Shown here: positions 51,122 to 60,562 of the stretch, in pieces
How the letters are laid out: each line of letters starts with the position of its first letter
Numbering within the stretch: position 1 is the stretch's first letter
Assembly: GCA_025808415.1 (NCBI GenBank)
Contig: CP075525.1
Span: 3,085,501-3,149,500, forward strand
Direction: 5' to 3'
DNA length: 64,000 nucleotides
Origin: Cyclobacteriaceae bacterium
GTDB taxonomy: Bacteria; Bacteroidota; Bacteroidia; Cytophagales; Cyclobacteriaceae
Program-made: the position numbers and the translations under genes
The notes under the pieces: generated by a model
What the model was told of the DNA's origin: nothing
What the model saw: only the letters and a program-made list of their open reading frames with translations
Databases searched by the model: none

Positions 51122-54100
51122 ATGAGGGTGATACAGAAAGTACGCGTGTTGGTTTTGATAGTGTGCGTAGGGTTTGGTGCCGATGTATCAGCACAAGACT
51201 TCTCGCGACACAACTGGTATTTTGGAAACAGTACTTCGGCCATTCGCTTTAGCCGATCGGATAATACTCCCAGTATTGTCACCAATCAAAAGTTACCTTT
51301 TGGTACCGGGGGCAGTGCGGTTGCCTCCAGCCCCATCAATGCCGACCTGATGTTTTATTCCGATGGATCGCGCGTGTACGACATCAGCGCTAACCCTGCA
51401 CCCATGCCCAATGGAACAGGGTTGTTGGGCAATACTTCAGGCAATCAGCCCGTAGCCATTTGCCCCGTACCAGGCGTTGATAACCAATACTATATTTTTA
51501 CCAACAGCGCCAACGGTATAGCCGGTGGAAGCATCGTGTTCAGCATTGTGGACATGACAGCCTTTGGTAACTCGATATTCCCTGCGCCACCCACTGGCGA
51601 TGTCACCACCAAAAACCAACCTGTAGGGTTAGCTGCCAACAGTCGCTCGGAAGCGATGATCGTTATTCCACACGACAACGGAACAGACTATTGGTTGATT
51701 ACTCATGTTAACGGCACCGATAATTACACCGTAACCCATGTACAACCTGCGGGGGTATTTACCCACACCACTTTTCCAAACCTTACAGGAGGGTTGGATA
51801 TTTCGGCCAGTAACTTTGCCTATCATCCTGCATCCGGAAAAATTGCCGTTACTCCATTATCCGTTAACCGGAATGTTGCCATCCTTGATTTTGATGATGC
51901 CACCGGTACCCTTTCGTTCGATCAATTTGTTTTAAACTCTGCCAGTCCAATTGCCGGAGCCCTTTATGACACGGAGTGGAGCCCGTCAGGAAGGTTCCTT
52001 TACCTCTCCAGAAGAAACGATTCAGGTGCTGATGCACAGGTATTACAGTTTGATTTGCTTAACCCTTCGGTAACGCTGGCCCTTGTTTTACCATTGCCCG
52101 TAAACCAAAGCTATGGTTTACAAATTGCCCCCGACACAACAATTTATCACATCTACCAGGCAACGGGTGGTGGACCATTTTTGATTGGCAGACTTTCGGA
52201 CACTGACAGCCTTGCAAGCTTAGTGCAATACCAACCGATTGCCTTTCCTGCAAATCCGAATATTAACGGAACACAGTTCCCGTCTTTCTCGCCTTCGTTT
52301 GATCTCAACCTGACAGTTTCGTTTGTAACCGCAGGTACATGTTCTAACTCACCGGTTTCATTTTACCCCACGGTTACACCCGGTGCCGATAGTTTAGTTT
52401 GGGATTTTGGTGACGGCAACGGGGCAACAGCCTGGAGCCCTGTGCATACCTATCAAAACGGTGGATCATTCACGGCTACAGTAACTGCTTTCTTAAATGG
52501 CCAGTCCGTAACCGCTTCTAACCCGGTTATCTTAACGCAATTTGATCTTCAGCTTAACCTTGTTTCCGACACTACAGCCTGTAAATGCGAATTGCCCATC
52601 AACAACGGCATACCTCCGTGCCCTAACGACACCAGCGATGATATGCGCATTACAGTTGATATTCAAAACGGTACACCTGTTTCCGTTATTTGGTCGAATG
52701 GCGATGTGGGCACGGTGCTCACACCAGATTCTGCGGGGTACTACTATGTAGTAGTGACTGATGCCACCGGTTGCCAGGCCTATGCAGGTGTGAATGTGCG
52801 CGAGTATGGTTTGCAGGACCAGCGATCGAACATCTGGTATTTTGGGCAAAATGCGGGTATCGATTTTAATGTCCCTCCACCAGTAGCCATAACCGGTCCA
52901 ATTAACAGTCCGGAGGGTGTTGCCGTAATCAGTGATCGCAATGGCCAGGTAATTTTCTCAACCGATGGCGCACGCATTTTTGATCGCAACGATGTGGAGA
53001 TTACCCCGGCCCCGATGCCGCCAGGCTTGGGTGGCGAGCCCGGGTCAACACAATCGGCTTTGATCATTCCGGTGCAGGGGGACGAAACACTCTATTATAT
53101 TTTCACAACGCAAGAGGTTCACGGAACCGGCACCTATGAATTACGGTATTCTTTGTTCGATATAAAACTTAACAGTGGAGATGGCGGTATTGTGGAATAC
53201 AATCAACTTCTCTTTTCACGAAGCACCGAGCGAATTACCGGCAATGCCGGTTGGTTGATAGCCCATGAGTACGGAAACAATTCATTTCGCGCCTATCCCA
53301 TCAGCCAGCAGGGTATTGGTAATCCTGTCATTTCCAGCCTTGGTTCCGATCATGTGTTAACTGCCCCGGAAACTGGTCACGGTTACATGAAACTTGGCGG
53401 GGGAAATCTTTTGGCTGTTGCATTGTCCAACCCGGGAGTTTCAAACGTATTGGAGATTTTTGATTTTGATAATGCCAGTGGAAGGGTAAGCAACTTTCGC
53501 ACGGCCAACCTGAACAGCGCCACGGGCCAGGTGTACGGTGTTGAGTTTGCAGGCAATAAAATATTTGCAACACTTCTGGGCTCACCTTCTGCCATTCGTG
53601 AATTTTATATCGACTACCAGGGCAACCCGCAATTGATTACACCTCCACTGGCCAATATAAACGAAGAGCTGGGCGCGATACAGCGTGGCCCAAATGGACA
53701 GATTTATGTAGCCGTTAACAATCGCAATACGCTCGGTACAATTACTATTAATCCTGACACGCTATTGGTTTCCACATTTAATGTAAATGGATTTGCCCTG
53801 GCCGGTGGTACGCAAAGTCGATTAGGGCTACCCAACTTTATACAGAACGTGGGTAATCCTATACAACCTGCAGGAATGGACATTGCCGGATTTTGTTTGG
53901 GTGAACCAACATTATTCACAGGTTTTGGTACCGATCCAATCGATCAATTTGAATGGTCGTTTGGCGATGGCTTTGGATCAGACTCATCGCAGGTACAACA
54001 TACGTATGCCGCAGCAGGGGATTATGTTGTAACACTCAGAGTTTTTAATCGTTGTGGGCTTGACACCACAATGACACAAACCATTACCATTTTCCCGCCT

Positions 54101-56347
54101 CCTGCCAACCCAACATTTTTGCCGGCCGGTGTGCTACAACCTGTTATTTGCAACGGCAGCCTTTTGCTTGAAGCGCTACCGCCCACCAACCCGGATTTGC
54201 CCAACCTCACCTTTCTATGGTCGACCGGAGAAACTACCCGCACCATTTTGGTGGACCGGCAATCCATCGTTAGTGTAACCATTACCAATACCGTAAGTGG
54301 TTGTACTTCGGCAGGCTCGTTAATAGTGGCTGACAATCGGCCGCCTGTTGATTTAGGCCCTGATCAAACCCTGTGTCAGGGTACTACCGTATTTCCATTA
54401 GATGCATCAAACCCGGGAGCCGTTTATGTTTGGACCATTAATGGCGCTCCGGCAGGAACAGCACAAACACAACCCGTTGATACCAGCATACCGGGAATTT
54501 TTACCTACGAAGTTAGTGTAACCGATCCCATTACGGCATGTACCGTGGTAGATAATGTTACCTTCACGTTTAATGAATCACCGGCCTTTACAGCAGTTCC
54601 ATCCAACACGGCAGCGTGCGGAACGAACACCGGACAAATTGCACTAACCATTAACTCACCGGCAAGTTTGTTTACCTACTTCGTTACCGGCCCTTCTACT
54701 TCGCTTCAGGACGTAGACCGACCGGTTGGCCCGGTTGTAAATCCTGGCCTTACTGCTTTGGGTGCCGGAACTTATGGAATTACCGTTGCCGATCAGGTTT
54801 CAGGTTGTGCCACCATCACCACGGTTGGCATTAACGACAATGCCATTGATATTACCAGTGCATTGGCACAAACACCAACGTGCGATCCGGTTGCCATTGA
54901 TGTGCAAACCACCGGCATAGTAGGAATTGGTGCCGCTACCTATTTTGTCACCAATTCAGGTACGGGTACTATTACTATTCCTGCCACTCCACTGGGCACA
55001 GCAAACTTTAGTACGCTTCCCGTACCTGTCCCCGGCAGTTATATTATACAGGTAAATGCTGATGGATGCATTACTACAGAAAACATTACGGTAGTCTCCG
55101 ATCCACAGGTTCCTTTTACGGTGGCCACGAATGGTTGCACAAACCCTGTTACATTAACCGTAACCGGAGGCTCAGGCTTTAGCTGGACAGGACCAAACAT
55201 TACCAGCGCCACCAACATTCCTTCCATAACGGCAACCCCTCCGCAAGGATCGCAAACCTACAGTGTAACCGTTACCGATGCAGGCTTTTGCCCGGCCACA
55301 CAAAATATTGTTGTGATCGTAAACAACAATGTAACAGCCGACTTTATCCAAACCGATGCCTGTGCCGATCAGGTTACGCTCACCGCTACCACCAATCAGC
55401 CCGGCACATATACCTACCAGTGGGAACGTAATGGAAACCCGATTCCGGGTGGCGTATCTATCTTGGCAAACCCAGTTGACAATGGCGTGAACTATCGTGT
55501 TATCGTGCGAAACACGGCTTCGGGTTGCTCATTCTTTTCGCCTGTTAAACCGGTTAATGTTGCGGGTAACCTGCAACTTACCATGACTACTACAACGCCT
55601 TGCACGGGTTCACCGTTTACACTCACCGCTACCAGCAACATAGGCGGCACTGCATTTCAATGGGCTGTCGATGGCACTAACATTTCCGGTGCCACCAATG
55701 CTACTTTAGTAAGAAATATTGGTGGGCTTTACCGGGTTACTGGTACCGTTCCCGGTTGTTCACGCTTTGTTGAAAATCAAATCATACTCTTCCCCACAAC
55801 ACCGGGTGCCTTGCCTCAGCGCGCATTAATCTGTAACAACGATGCCAACCCCGATCCTAATACACGTGAAATCACGCTTGATCCGGGAAGCGGATTTATC
55901 AGTTACAATTGGTTCCAGGGAGGAGTACCCCTGGGCATTACCACGCAAACGTTGTTGGTCGATGAGCCCGGGTTATACAGTGTTGCCCTTACGAATTCAT
56001 TTGGTTGCGTGAGCAATGACCAAACCGATGTGATCGAAGAGTGCAGGCCGCGCATTGTGGCGCCCAATGCCTTCAGGCCCGGAAGTTCCATTGGTGAGAA
56101 CAGTGCGTTCGGGATTTTCACCTTCTTTATTGATGATACCGGTTTTGAGGTTTTCATCTTTAACCGCTGGGGCGAGATGATCTATCAATCGAACGACAGG
56201 TTGTTCAAGTGGAATGGCGGGTATAAAAACAATGCTGCCCAACTGGTGCCGGCAGGAACGTATACCTATGTGGTTCGGTATAAAAGCGCATACCGACCGC
56301 AGGACGGCATACAGGAAAAACGCGGGGGTGTCGTACTGTTACGCTAA
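51122..56347 (+). CDS. Giant type IX secreted protein: duplicated propeller-PKD modules and type B sorting domain
   Basis: 1741 residues. Signal peptide (VRVLVLIVCVGFGADVSAQ). Two similar modules: about 27-400 starting NWYFGNSTSAIRFSR, and about 565-915 starting NIWYFGQNAGIDFNV, each looking like a seven-bladed propeller and each followed by a PKD domain (VWDFGDGNG near 427 and EWSFGDGFG near 947). Residues about 990-1640 are Ig-like Cys-containing repeats (WSTGETTRTILVDRQSIV, YQWERNGNPIPGG and others). The end, from about 1643 (VAPNAFRPGSSIGENSAFGI, FNRWGEMIYQSND, GTYTYVVRYKS), is the gliding-motility-associated type B sorting domain, which sends proteins through the type IX system. Likely a surface adhesin; ligand unknown. 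Confidence 0.9.
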   Translation: MRVIQKVRVLVLIVCVGFGADVSAQDFSRHNWYFGNSTSAIRFSRSDNTPSIVTNQKLPFGTGGSAVASSPINADLMFYSDGSRVYDISANPAPMPNGTGLLGNTSGNQPVAICPVPGVDNQYYIFTNSANGIAGGSIVFSIVDMTAFGNSIFPAPPTGDVTTKNQPVGLAANSRSEAMIVIPHDNGTDYWLITHVNGTDNYTVTHVQPAGVFTHTTFPNLTGGLDISASNFAYHPASGKIAVTPLSVNRNVAILDFDDATGTLSFDQFVLNSASPIAGALYDTEWSPSGRFLYLSRRNDSGADAQVLQFDLLNPSVTLALVLPLPVNQSYGLQIAPDTTIYHIYQATGGGPFLIGRLSDTDSLASLVQYQPIAFPANPNINGTQFPSFSPSFDLNLTVSFVTAGTCSNSPVSFYPTVTPGADSLVWDFGDGNGATAWSPVHTYQNGGSFTATVTAFLNGQSVTASNPVILTQFDLQLNLVSDTTACKCELPINNGIPPCPNDTSDDMRITVDIQNGTPVSVIWSNGDVGTVLTPDSAGYYYVVVTDATGCQAYAGVNVREYGLQDQRSNIWYFGQNAGIDFNVPPPVAITGPINSPEGVAVISDRNGQVIFSTDGARIFDRNDVEITPAPMPPGLGGEPGSTQSALIIPVQGDETLYYIFTTQEVHGTGTYELRYSLFDIKLNSGDGGIVEYNQLLFSRSTERITGNAGWLIAHEYGNNSFRAYPISQQGIGNPVISSLGSDHVLTAPETGHGYMKLGGGNLLAVALSNPGVSNVLEIFDFDNASGRVSNFRTANLNSATGQVYGVEFAGNKIFATLLGSPSAIREFYIDYQGNPQLITPPLANINEELGAIQRGPNGQIYVAVNNRNTLGTITINPDTLLVSTFNVNGFALAGGTQSRLGLPNFIQNVGNPIQPAGMDIAGFCLGEPTLFTGFGTDPIDQFEWSFGDGFGSDSSQVQHTYAAAGDYVVTLRVFNRCGLDTTMTQTITIFPPPANPTFLPAGVLQPVICNGSLLLEALPPTNPDLPNLTFLWSTGETTRTILVDRQSIVSVTITNTVSGCTSAGSLIVADNRPPVDLGPDQTLCQGTTVFPLDASNPGAVYVWTINGAPAGTAQTQPVDTSIPGIFTYEVSVTDPITACTVVDNVTFTFNESPAFTAVPSNTAACGTNTGQIALTINSPASLFTYFVTGPSTSLQDVDRPVGPVVNPGLTALGAGTYGITVADQVSGCATITTVGINDNAIDITSALAQTPTCDPVAIDVQTTGIVGIGAATYFVTNSGTGTITIPATPLGTANFSTLPVPVPGSYIIQVNADGCITTENITVVSDPQVPFTVATNGCTNPVTLTVTGGSGFSWTGPNITSATNIPSITATPPQGSQTYSVTVTDAGFCPATQNIVVIVNNNVTADFIQTDACADQVTLTATTNQPGTYTYQWERNGNPIPGGVSILANPVDNGVNYRVIVRNTASGCSFFSPVKPVNVAGNLQLTMTTTTPCTGSPFTLTATSNIGGTAFQWAVDGTNISGATNATLVRNIGGLYRVTGTVPGCSRFVENQIILFPTTPGALPQRALICNNDANPDPNTREITLDPGSGFISYNWFQGGVPLGITTQTLLVDEPGLYSVALTNSFGCVSNDQTDVIEECRPRIVAPNAFRPGSSIGENSAFGIFTFFIDDTGFEVFIFNRWGEMIYQSNDRLFKWNGGYKNNAAQLVPAGTYTYVVRYKSAYRPQDGIQEKRGGVVLLR

Positions 56348-56419
56348 AAAAGATCGTTCATTTCCTTTAGCTAATCTTCCTGTTTTTTCCGAATATGAGT
56401 GATTATTCAATCACTCAGC

Positions 56420-58042
56420 ATGGCAAACTATAGTCTCAGGTTAACCATCACATTAATACTATTTCTGGTTGCGGCATGTAAAGGCAAAAAGGAAGAACAA
56501 GCCCCTTCTCCGGCTGTCACTATTGTACCCCTACCTGTTTCTGTAAATGTTACCCATGGCCATTATACACTTCCGGATACGGTTACCATATCGGCCATAA
56601 ATCCGGATGAAATTTCCTCCGCTGTTTTCCTGGTTGATTTTTTCACTACCCAAAAAGTGCCCGCTAAAATTGTCAGCGACTCAACAGGATCGGTTTCCCT
56701 GCGCAGTTTTGTTTCTAAAGAAGTATTGCCCGAAGGTTATTACCGTTTGGTTATCAATGCCGATGGTGTGGATATTTTCTCGACCAGTGCCTCCGGTTTA
56801 TTTTACGGCATTCAATCATTGATTCAGCTCGTTCAGGAAAATCCGACAGGATTACAAGTACCCCTGCTTTCCATCACCGATTTTCCACGCTTTAACTGGC
56901 GCGGGTTACACCTGGATGTTTGCCGGCATTTCTTTCCCGTAGATTTTATCAAACGCTACATTGACCTGATGGCGCAATACAAGTTCAACACTTTTCACTG
57001 GCACCTAACCGAAGACCAGGGATGGCGCATTGAAATAAAGAAGTATCCGAAACTTGCCGCAGTGGCCGCCTACAGGGACGAAACGCTGATCGGGCATTAC
57101 AGCGATGTGCCCCATACGTTCGATGGCCAACGCTACGGTGGTTATTATACCCAGGAAGAAATAAAAGAAGTTGTGGCCTACGCACAACAACGCCACATTA
57201 CCATCGTACCTGAAATTGAAATGCCGGGCCATGCACTGGCCGCACTGTCGGCTTACCCTGAATTAGGCTGTACCGGGGGACCTTACAAAGCCGCTACCTT
57301 ATGGGGTGTTTTTGATGATGTGTTCTGTGCCGGCAAAGAATCAACGTTCACTTTTTTTGAAAATGTTTTGGATGAAGTGCTGGCACTTTTTCCGGGCGAA
57401 TACATCCATGTAGGGGGCGATGAATGCCCGAAAGTGCGTTGGCAGGCGTGCCCGCTTTGCCAGGAACGAATGAAGGCTGAAGCCCTTGCCGATGAACATG
57501 AATTGCAGAGTTATTTTATACAACGCATTGAAAAATACTTGAATGCCAGGGGGCGAAAACTTATTGGCTGGGATGAAATACTGGAAGGCGGCCTGGCACC
57601 CCATGCTGCGGTAATGAGTTGGCGCGGAGAAGATGGAGGTATTGCAGCCGCCCAGGCAGGCCACAATGTGGTGATGACGCCCGGCTTTGCACTTTACTTT
57701 GATCACTACCAGGGTGAACCCGCCAATGAACCAGTAGCCATTGGCGGTAATACCCCCCTTAAAAAAGTTTATCACTACGAGCCTATCCCTGCACAACTAA
57801 GCCAGGATGAACACACCAATGTATTGGGCGCACAAGCCAATGTGTGGACTGAATACATTAAAACAACTGACCATGTGGAGTACATGGTTTACCCGCGTGC
57901 CCTGGCACTGGCCGAAGTGGTTTGGTCGCCACAAGAAAAACGGGATTGGGATAGCTTTGTGCAGCGCCTGCCGCAACAATTCATGTTACTCGACCGCCAC
58001 AAGGTCAATTATCGTAAACCATCAGCTGACGACCTGAAATAA
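56420..58042 (+). CDS. GH20 beta-N-acetylhexosaminidase lipoprotein
   Basis: 540 residues from ATG 56420; a GTG at 56399 gives seven more residues. Leader LTITLILFLVAACKGKK has a lipobox (VAAC). GH20b-like N-terminal domain to about 130, then the catalytic barrel: FPRFNWRGLHLDVCRHFFPV, FHWHLTEDQGWRIEIKKYPK, and HVGGDECPK near residue 331 with the catalytic Asp-Glu pair. Also WDEILEGGLAPHAAVMSWRG and LGAQANVWTEYI. Removes terminal GlcNAc/GalNAc from chitin- or glycan-derived oligosaccharides on the cell surface. Follows the cargo gene by 72 bases on the same strand. Confidence 0.94.
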   Translation: MANYSLRLTITLILFLVAACKGKKEEQAPSPAVTIVPLPVSVNVTHGHYTLPDTVTISAINPDEISSAVFLVDFFTTQKVPAKIVSDSTGSVSLRSFVSKEVLPEGYYRLVINADGVDIFSTSASGLFYGIQSLIQLVQENPTGLQVPLLSITDFPRFNWRGLHLDVCRHFFPVDFIKRYIDLMAQYKFNTFHWHLTEDQGWRIEIKKYPKLAAVAAYRDETLIGHYSDVPHTFDGQRYGGYYTQEEIKEVVAYAQQRHITIVPEIEMPGHALAALSAYPELGCTGGPYKAATLWGVFDDVFCAGKESTFTFFENVLDEVLALFPGEYIHVGGDECPKVRWQACPLCQERMKAEALADEHELQSYFIQRIEKYLNARGRKLIGWDEILEGGLAPHAAVMSWRGEDGGIAAAQAGHNVVMTPGFALYFDHYQGEPANEPVAIGGNTPLKKVYHYEPIPAQLSQDEHTNVLGAQANVWTEYIKTTDHVEYMVYPRALALAEVVWSPQEKRDWDSFVQRLPQQFMLLDRHKVNYRKPSADDLK

Positions 58043-58223
58043 CTGGTTTTCCGGAAATATGTTTATTAATTTTCGAACGTGTTCCTGAATATAATGCTTT
58101 CAACAATTTTACTATTAGTGCCATTATGTTTTCGGGGTAAGAAAAATTACAGCCTGTTGGGTCACATAAGCACAAACACACAAAAATCCATCAAACAAGT
58201 ATAAACCATAAAATTTAAGTGCC

Positions 58224-58577
58224 ATGAAAAAACTGCTTATCCTTTTCGCGCTTGTTGTTTTCTTTCCAGCATTTTCAACGGTAATGGAACAGATCATTAA
58301 AACGCAGATTCACATTACCGTTCGTAACGAGTTGGGTAATACCGAAGCGGGCGTTACCGTAAAGCTGTTTGAGCGGGAAGATGACTATAAAGAAGAAAAA
58401 AATGCAGCTGCAGAAGGTACAACCGATGATAAAGGCGTGGTGCGCTTTAAAGATTTAAAAGCTATCTCTTACTTCATACTGGCCGAAAAAGATGGCGCCA
58501 ATAATTTCGGGGGCGGGGAACAAACCGGCAGGCTTGAGGCAAAAAAAATAAACAAGGTTACCGTAGTGATTCAATGA
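58224..58577 (+). CDS. Small exported beta-sandwich protein (SpaA/CarboxypepD-regulatory-like)
   Basis: 117 residues. Signal peptide (MKKLLILFALVVFFPAFS). The mature part, IKTQIHITVRNELGNTEAGV, TVKLFEREDDYKEEKN and TDDKGVVRFKDLKAISYFIL, is the G-x-x-V-x-L...T-D-x-x-G-x-x-x-F pattern of a small Ig-like carboxypeptidase-regulatory or SpaA fold. It overlaps the NUDIX gene by four bases (ATGA). Role unknown. Confidence 0.75.
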   Translation: MKKLLILFALVVFFPAFSTVMEQIIKTQIHITVRNELGNTEAGVTVKLFEREDDYKEEKNAAAEGTTDDKGVVRFKDLKAISYFILAEKDGANNFGGGEQTGRLEAKKINKVTVVIQ

Positions 58578-59173
58578 GCCTAGGATCACGCGAAAGGCTT
58601 TTTGCGAACCTCACAGTTTACGAAACTTCTTACCCCGAAGAAGCAGTTTTTATTACCCCATTCCTGGAATTGCTCCAACAACCGCGATGCTTCTTTCGCG
58701 ATCACTTACCGGGACACCTCACCGGTTCGGCATGGATCGTAAACGAAACAGGTTCGCACGCCCTGCTTGTACACCATGCCAAGCTAAGCAAATGGTTGCA
58801 GCCGGGTGGGCATGCCGATGGTGACGAAAATATTTTTGCGGTTGCCCTGCGCGAGGCACAGGAAGAAACTGGCCTTAAAAATCTTTGCCTGTTAACAGAA
58901 AACTTTTTCGACATAGACATTCACACAATACCTGCCCGTAAAGATTTCCGTGAACACCTTCATTTTGACATCCGGTTTATATTTCAGGCCAGTCAGCACG
59001 AACCGCTACTGGTATCCACTGAGTCCAATCAAGTGGCCTGGTTTGCACTTGATGACATTTTAACGCTCGCGGAGAATAATTTTTCGATTGCCCGAATGAT
59101 CAAAAAAACAAAGCATTACTTCGAAGCCACCAGCACCATGCCAAAGGCAATAACCACCAGCCAGAATTTGTAA
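58574..59173 (+). CDS. NUDIX hydrolase
   Basis: 199 residues. The Nudix box starts near residue 76 in QPGGHADGDENIFAVALREA followed by QEETGL, i.e. G-x5-E-x7-R-E-x2-E-E-x-G with the metal-binding glutamates present. The C-terminal part (DIRFIFQASQHEPLLVSTES, NQVAWFALDDIL) completes the fold. It hydrolyses a nucleoside diphosphate linked to something; substrate is not predictable. Start fixed by the four-base overlap with the gene before it. The 3' end overlaps the small antisense gene at 59116-59277 by 58 bases. Confidence 0.9.
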   Translation: MSLGSRERLFANLTVYETSYPEEAVFITPFLELLQQPRCFFRDHLPGHLTGSAWIVNETGSHALLVHHAKLSKWLQPGGHADGDENIFAVALREAQEETGLKNLCLLTENFFDIDIHTIPARKDFREHLHFDIRFIFQASQHEPLLVSTESNQVAWFALDDILTLAENNFSIARMIKKTKHYFEATSTMPKAITTSQNL

Positions 59174-59277
59174 GCCACCAGGGCGGGAATCACCACCCAA
59201 TTCATCTGCATCATTACCGCCAGTAAAACCAGCAGCACGGCTATACCCTTAATAATGTTCCTGTTTTTGTTATTCAT
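59116..59277 (-). CDS. Uncatalogued 53-residue membrane protein, antisense to the NUDIX 3' end
   Basis: A short frame, ATG at 59277, TAA at 59116. It opens MNNKNRNIIKGIAVLLVLLA, a basic head and a hydrophobic helix, continues MMQMNWVVIPALVAYKFWLV and ends VIAFGMVLVASK, a second helix. Two membrane helices with basic loop residues fit a real small inner-membrane protein, and its codons are regular. It overlaps the end of the NUDIX gene tail to tail by 58 bases. No family recognised. Confidence 0.6.
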   Translation of the reverse strand: MNNKNRNIIKGIAVLLVLLAVMMQMNWVVIPALVAYKFWLVVIAFGMVLVASK

Positions 59278-59547
59278 AACGCAATGGGTTAAGTTGATTG
59301 GCTAAATATACCTACATACTGCATTAGGATGTGCCTTGTCTCCGTGGTTGCCTGAAATTTATGTTGAACGGCTTTCGTAACCTATAAAATGACAAATCAA
59401 TTTCTGATGATCCGTAAACGTACCAAAATGCCATGCCAGCCTTTGGCCGGGCATCTCAGTGATGGTTTAAGATCGCAGGTAAAATGCCTGCCTTTGCCGA
59501 AGATAGGTTTGTGGATCATTGTGAATTAATTTTAGTTTTACACACGC

Positions 59548-60504
59548 ATGGCTGAAATCGGTACGGACATTGAAAAAGCAGCATCCCTGCTCACACAGGG
59601 TGAATTGGTTGCCATACCCACGGAAACCGTTTACGGCTTGGCAGGTAATGCACTTAATGTTGAGGCCGTGGCAAAAATTTTTGCCGCAAAAAACCGCCCC
59701 CAATTCGATCCATTAATTGTGCACATTCCTGCACTTTCACTTGCCCGAAATTATGTAACCCATATTCCTAAAAAAGCCGAGCGCCTGGCACAACTGTTCT
59801 GGCCCGGTCCCCTGACACTGGTGTTGGAAAAAAAAGATGACACCATTCCGGCACTGGTTACTTCAGGGCTGAACACGGTGGGCTTCCGTAGTCCCGACCA
59901 TCACCTCACCCGTAAACTGCTCACTTCCTTATCGTTTCCACTGGCTGCGCCCAGCGCAAACCCGTTCGGTTATGTCAGCCCCACTTCGCCACAACATGTA
60001 AATGAACAACTCGGCAACAACATCAGCTACATACTGGACGGTGGGATATGCAGCATCGGTATTGAATCAACCATTGTAGGTTTTGAGGGCGATGACCCGG
60101 TAGTGTTACGGCTGGGTGGCTTAAGCCTGGAACGCATTGAAGCCGTTACGGGAAAACTGAAAGTAAACACACACTCAACTTCAAATCCACTGGCACCCGG
60201 TCAGCTTAAAAGCCACTATGCCCCGGGCAAACCGCTGATCATCGGTAAAATAGAAGAACTTCTGCAACACTATCCGGCACACACAGCAGGCATACTTAGT
60301 TTTGCGCGCGATTTCAACTCACCTTATCAGCGCATCCTTTCGCCCGGCAAAGACCCTGAAGAAGCCGCACGAAACCTCTTTCAATACCTTCGCGATTTCG
60401 ATAAGATGCCCGTGGACATTATCCTGGCGGAATTACTTCCCGAGGTTGGCCTTGGCCGCGCCATTAACGATCGGTTAAAACGCGCGGCTGCTGTTGACAA
60501 TTGA
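59548..60504 (+). CDS. L-threonylcarbamoyladenylate synthase (Sua5/TsaC)
   Basis: 318 residues. Makes threonylcarbamoyl-AMP for the t6A37 tRNA modification. YrdC domain (about 1-200): GELVAIPTETVYGLAGNALN, FAAKNRPQFDPLIVHIPALS, WPGPLTLVLEKKD, GFRSPDHHLTRKLLTSLSFP and SAPSANPFG-type LAAPSANPFGYVSPTSPQHV. Residues about 205-318 are the Sua5 C-terminal domain (LAPGQLKSHYAPGKPLII). So it is the long Sua5 form rather than the short TsaC. It reads toward pfkA with 58 bases to the chosen pfkA start. Confidence 0.94.
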   Translation: MAEIGTDIEKAASLLTQGELVAIPTETVYGLAGNALNVEAVAKIFAAKNRPQFDPLIVHIPALSLARNYVTHIPKKAERLAQLFWPGPLTLVLEKKDDTIPALVTSGLNTVGFRSPDHHLTRKLLTSLSFPLAAPSANPFGYVSPTSPQHVNEQLGNNISYILDGGICSIGIESTIVGFEGDDPVVLRLGGLSLERIEAVTGKLKVNTHSTSNPLAPGQLKSHYAPGKPLIIGKIEELLQHYPAHTAGILSFARDFNSPYQRILSPGKDPEEAARNLFQYLRDFDKMPVDIILAELLPEVGLGRAINDRLKRAAAVDN

Positions 60505-60562
60505 AGTTTGTCAGCGTACTTTACATACCTGTGTTGTGCCACAGGGCACACCAACAAACTCC

